Assembly: GCA_016800925.1 (NCBI GenBank)
Contig: JABCPU010000714.1
Location: 1-29,206 of the forward strand
Direction: 5' to 3'
Source of the DNA: Suillus spraguei
Lineage: Eukaryota > Basidiomycota > Agaricomycetes > Boletales > Suillaceae
DNA length: 29,206 nt
Below are positions 28,557 to 29,206 of the stretch, piece by piece. Position 1 is the stretch's first letter, and every line of letters begins with the position of its first letter. Position numbers and translations under genes: made by a program. Below the pieces are notes generated by a model. That model saw only the letters and a program-made list of their open reading frames with translations, ran no database searches and was not told where the DNA came from.

Positions 28557-29206
28557 ATGCCCTCAGCACTCGATTACTTTCTCAGACACGCTCCGAACGA
28601 TGATGGTAGCGGCCACACAGACGAAGCGCGCAGCCAAACGAGAAAGGCACGATCGCAGACGTGTTCACGTCCCTAGATCCTGGTACCAAAGTCTCTGCAC
28701 TTCCAGCTCGATTCGCTCAGCTGAAGAAGGATGTACTCACCGATATGGGCGCAACCCATGCGAGCATCGTGCAGACCTGGAAGGAGGTTCTAGCTGCTTT
28801 GGAAGTACGAACGAAAGAGATTGTTGATTTGGGGGGAAAAGTACACGCACTTGTTCAACGGCTTCTTTACATGACCGAAACTCGCAGGAACATAGGTGAT
28901 TCCTCGTGTGTCGTTTGCAGACATTGAACGCGGCTTGTCCAACACTCAGAGGGATGATATCAAGAATTCTGGTGTTGTTGTAGTCACGGGCGCCGTTCCA
29001 AAAGAGGTTTGTTCATTGTAACTTTGTGATACAATATCAGCCAGGTTCATTGTAGGTATAGCAAGCGCTACAATGGAAAGCGTCCGTAAAGCAATATATC
29101 GCCGCAAATCCTGTCAAAGGTCAGTAACTTTCCCTCACGCTTCTTTTTCAATGACTCGACGCCGTGTTGTAGGCTTCCCGGCGAACGATATTCAAGTTTA
29201 CGAGCT
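28557..29206 (+). CDS. DUF1479 family protein, 5' part (runs off the window)
   Basis: DUF1479 (YbiU-like) proteins belong to the cupin clan and are suspected Fe(II)/2-oxoglutarate-type oxygenases; the substrate is unknown. The frame is clear from about 28640: GTIADVFTSL, LPARFAQLKKDVL and VQTWKEVLAAL to 28840. After an intron (28841-28895) come IPRVSFADIERG and SGVVVVTGAVPKE to 29006. A second intron (29007-29061) precedes ALQWKASVKQYIAANP (29062-29119), and a third (29120-29172) precedes GFPANDIQVYEL at the window end. The first exon is unresolved: the ATG at 28557 is in another frame than GTIADV and no normal-length intron joins them. The metal-binding residues would lie beyond the window. 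Confidence 0.75.

Noticed and set aside
1..29206. CRISPR arrays, tRNA or rRNA genes
   Set aside because: No regularly spaced repeat-spacer pattern and no tRNA- or rRNA-like sequence was noticed on either strand. The tandem repeats present lack unique spacers.

Overview
The window looks like a repeat-rich accessory region of a filamentous basidiomycete genome, most likely an Agaricomycete. The reasons are the short (about 45-65 nt) GT-AG introns, the chromodomain Ty3/gypsy elements, an Ngaro-type tyrosine-recombinase retrotransposon, and multi-intron SDR, P450 and DUF1479 genes of the kind common in that group. Species cannot be told from sequence reading alone.

Region by region: 1-74 is the 5'-leader stub of a gypsy element lying mostly outside the window. 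75-1634 is low-complexity, non-coding DNA with a 17-bp minisatellite and a CCGCTCCT satellite. 1635-9392 is an approx. 0.8-kb foldback-type element with 274-bp inverted arms, split by gypsy copy 1 (1839-8791, target duplication GACTC). 9393-9809 is the 3' part of a decayed host-like gene. 10017-23263 is an Ngaro-like retrotransposon (split direct repeats A1...B1-A2-B2; gag, RT, RNase H and tyrosine recombinase remnants) interrupted inside its RT/RNase H region by gypsy copy 2 (12552-20155, target duplication GAATA). From 23264 on the DNA is gene-like: an apparently intact five-exon SDR gene, a 14-exon cytochrome P450 with one frame break, a decayed interval holding a fragment of a second SDR copy, and the 5' part of a DUF1479 gene running off the end.

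The two gypsy copies belong to one chromovirus family, both transcribed leftward. Their order is LTR - gag (zinc knuckle) - protease - RT - RNase H - integrase - chromodomain (copy 2 only) - an additional ORF (here ORF3) - polypurine tract - LTR. Both have a putative self-priming signal like that of the Tf1/sushi group: an 11-nt primer-binding site that is the exact complement of 11 nt in the LTR lying about 30 nt downstream of a TATA box.

The most novel-looking item is ORF3, a 454-codon sense-strand gene downstream of the integrase/chromodomain. It has coiled-coil-like and Pro/Ser-rich parts and two C-terminal zinc-knuckle-like motifs. Comparison of the two copies shows mainly synonymous change in its core, so it appears to have been a selected protein gene. 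All mobile-element genes here carry breaks, so neither gypsy copy nor the Ngaro copy looks autonomous as written. LTR differences are concentrated at CpG sites, suggesting methylation-linked decay.
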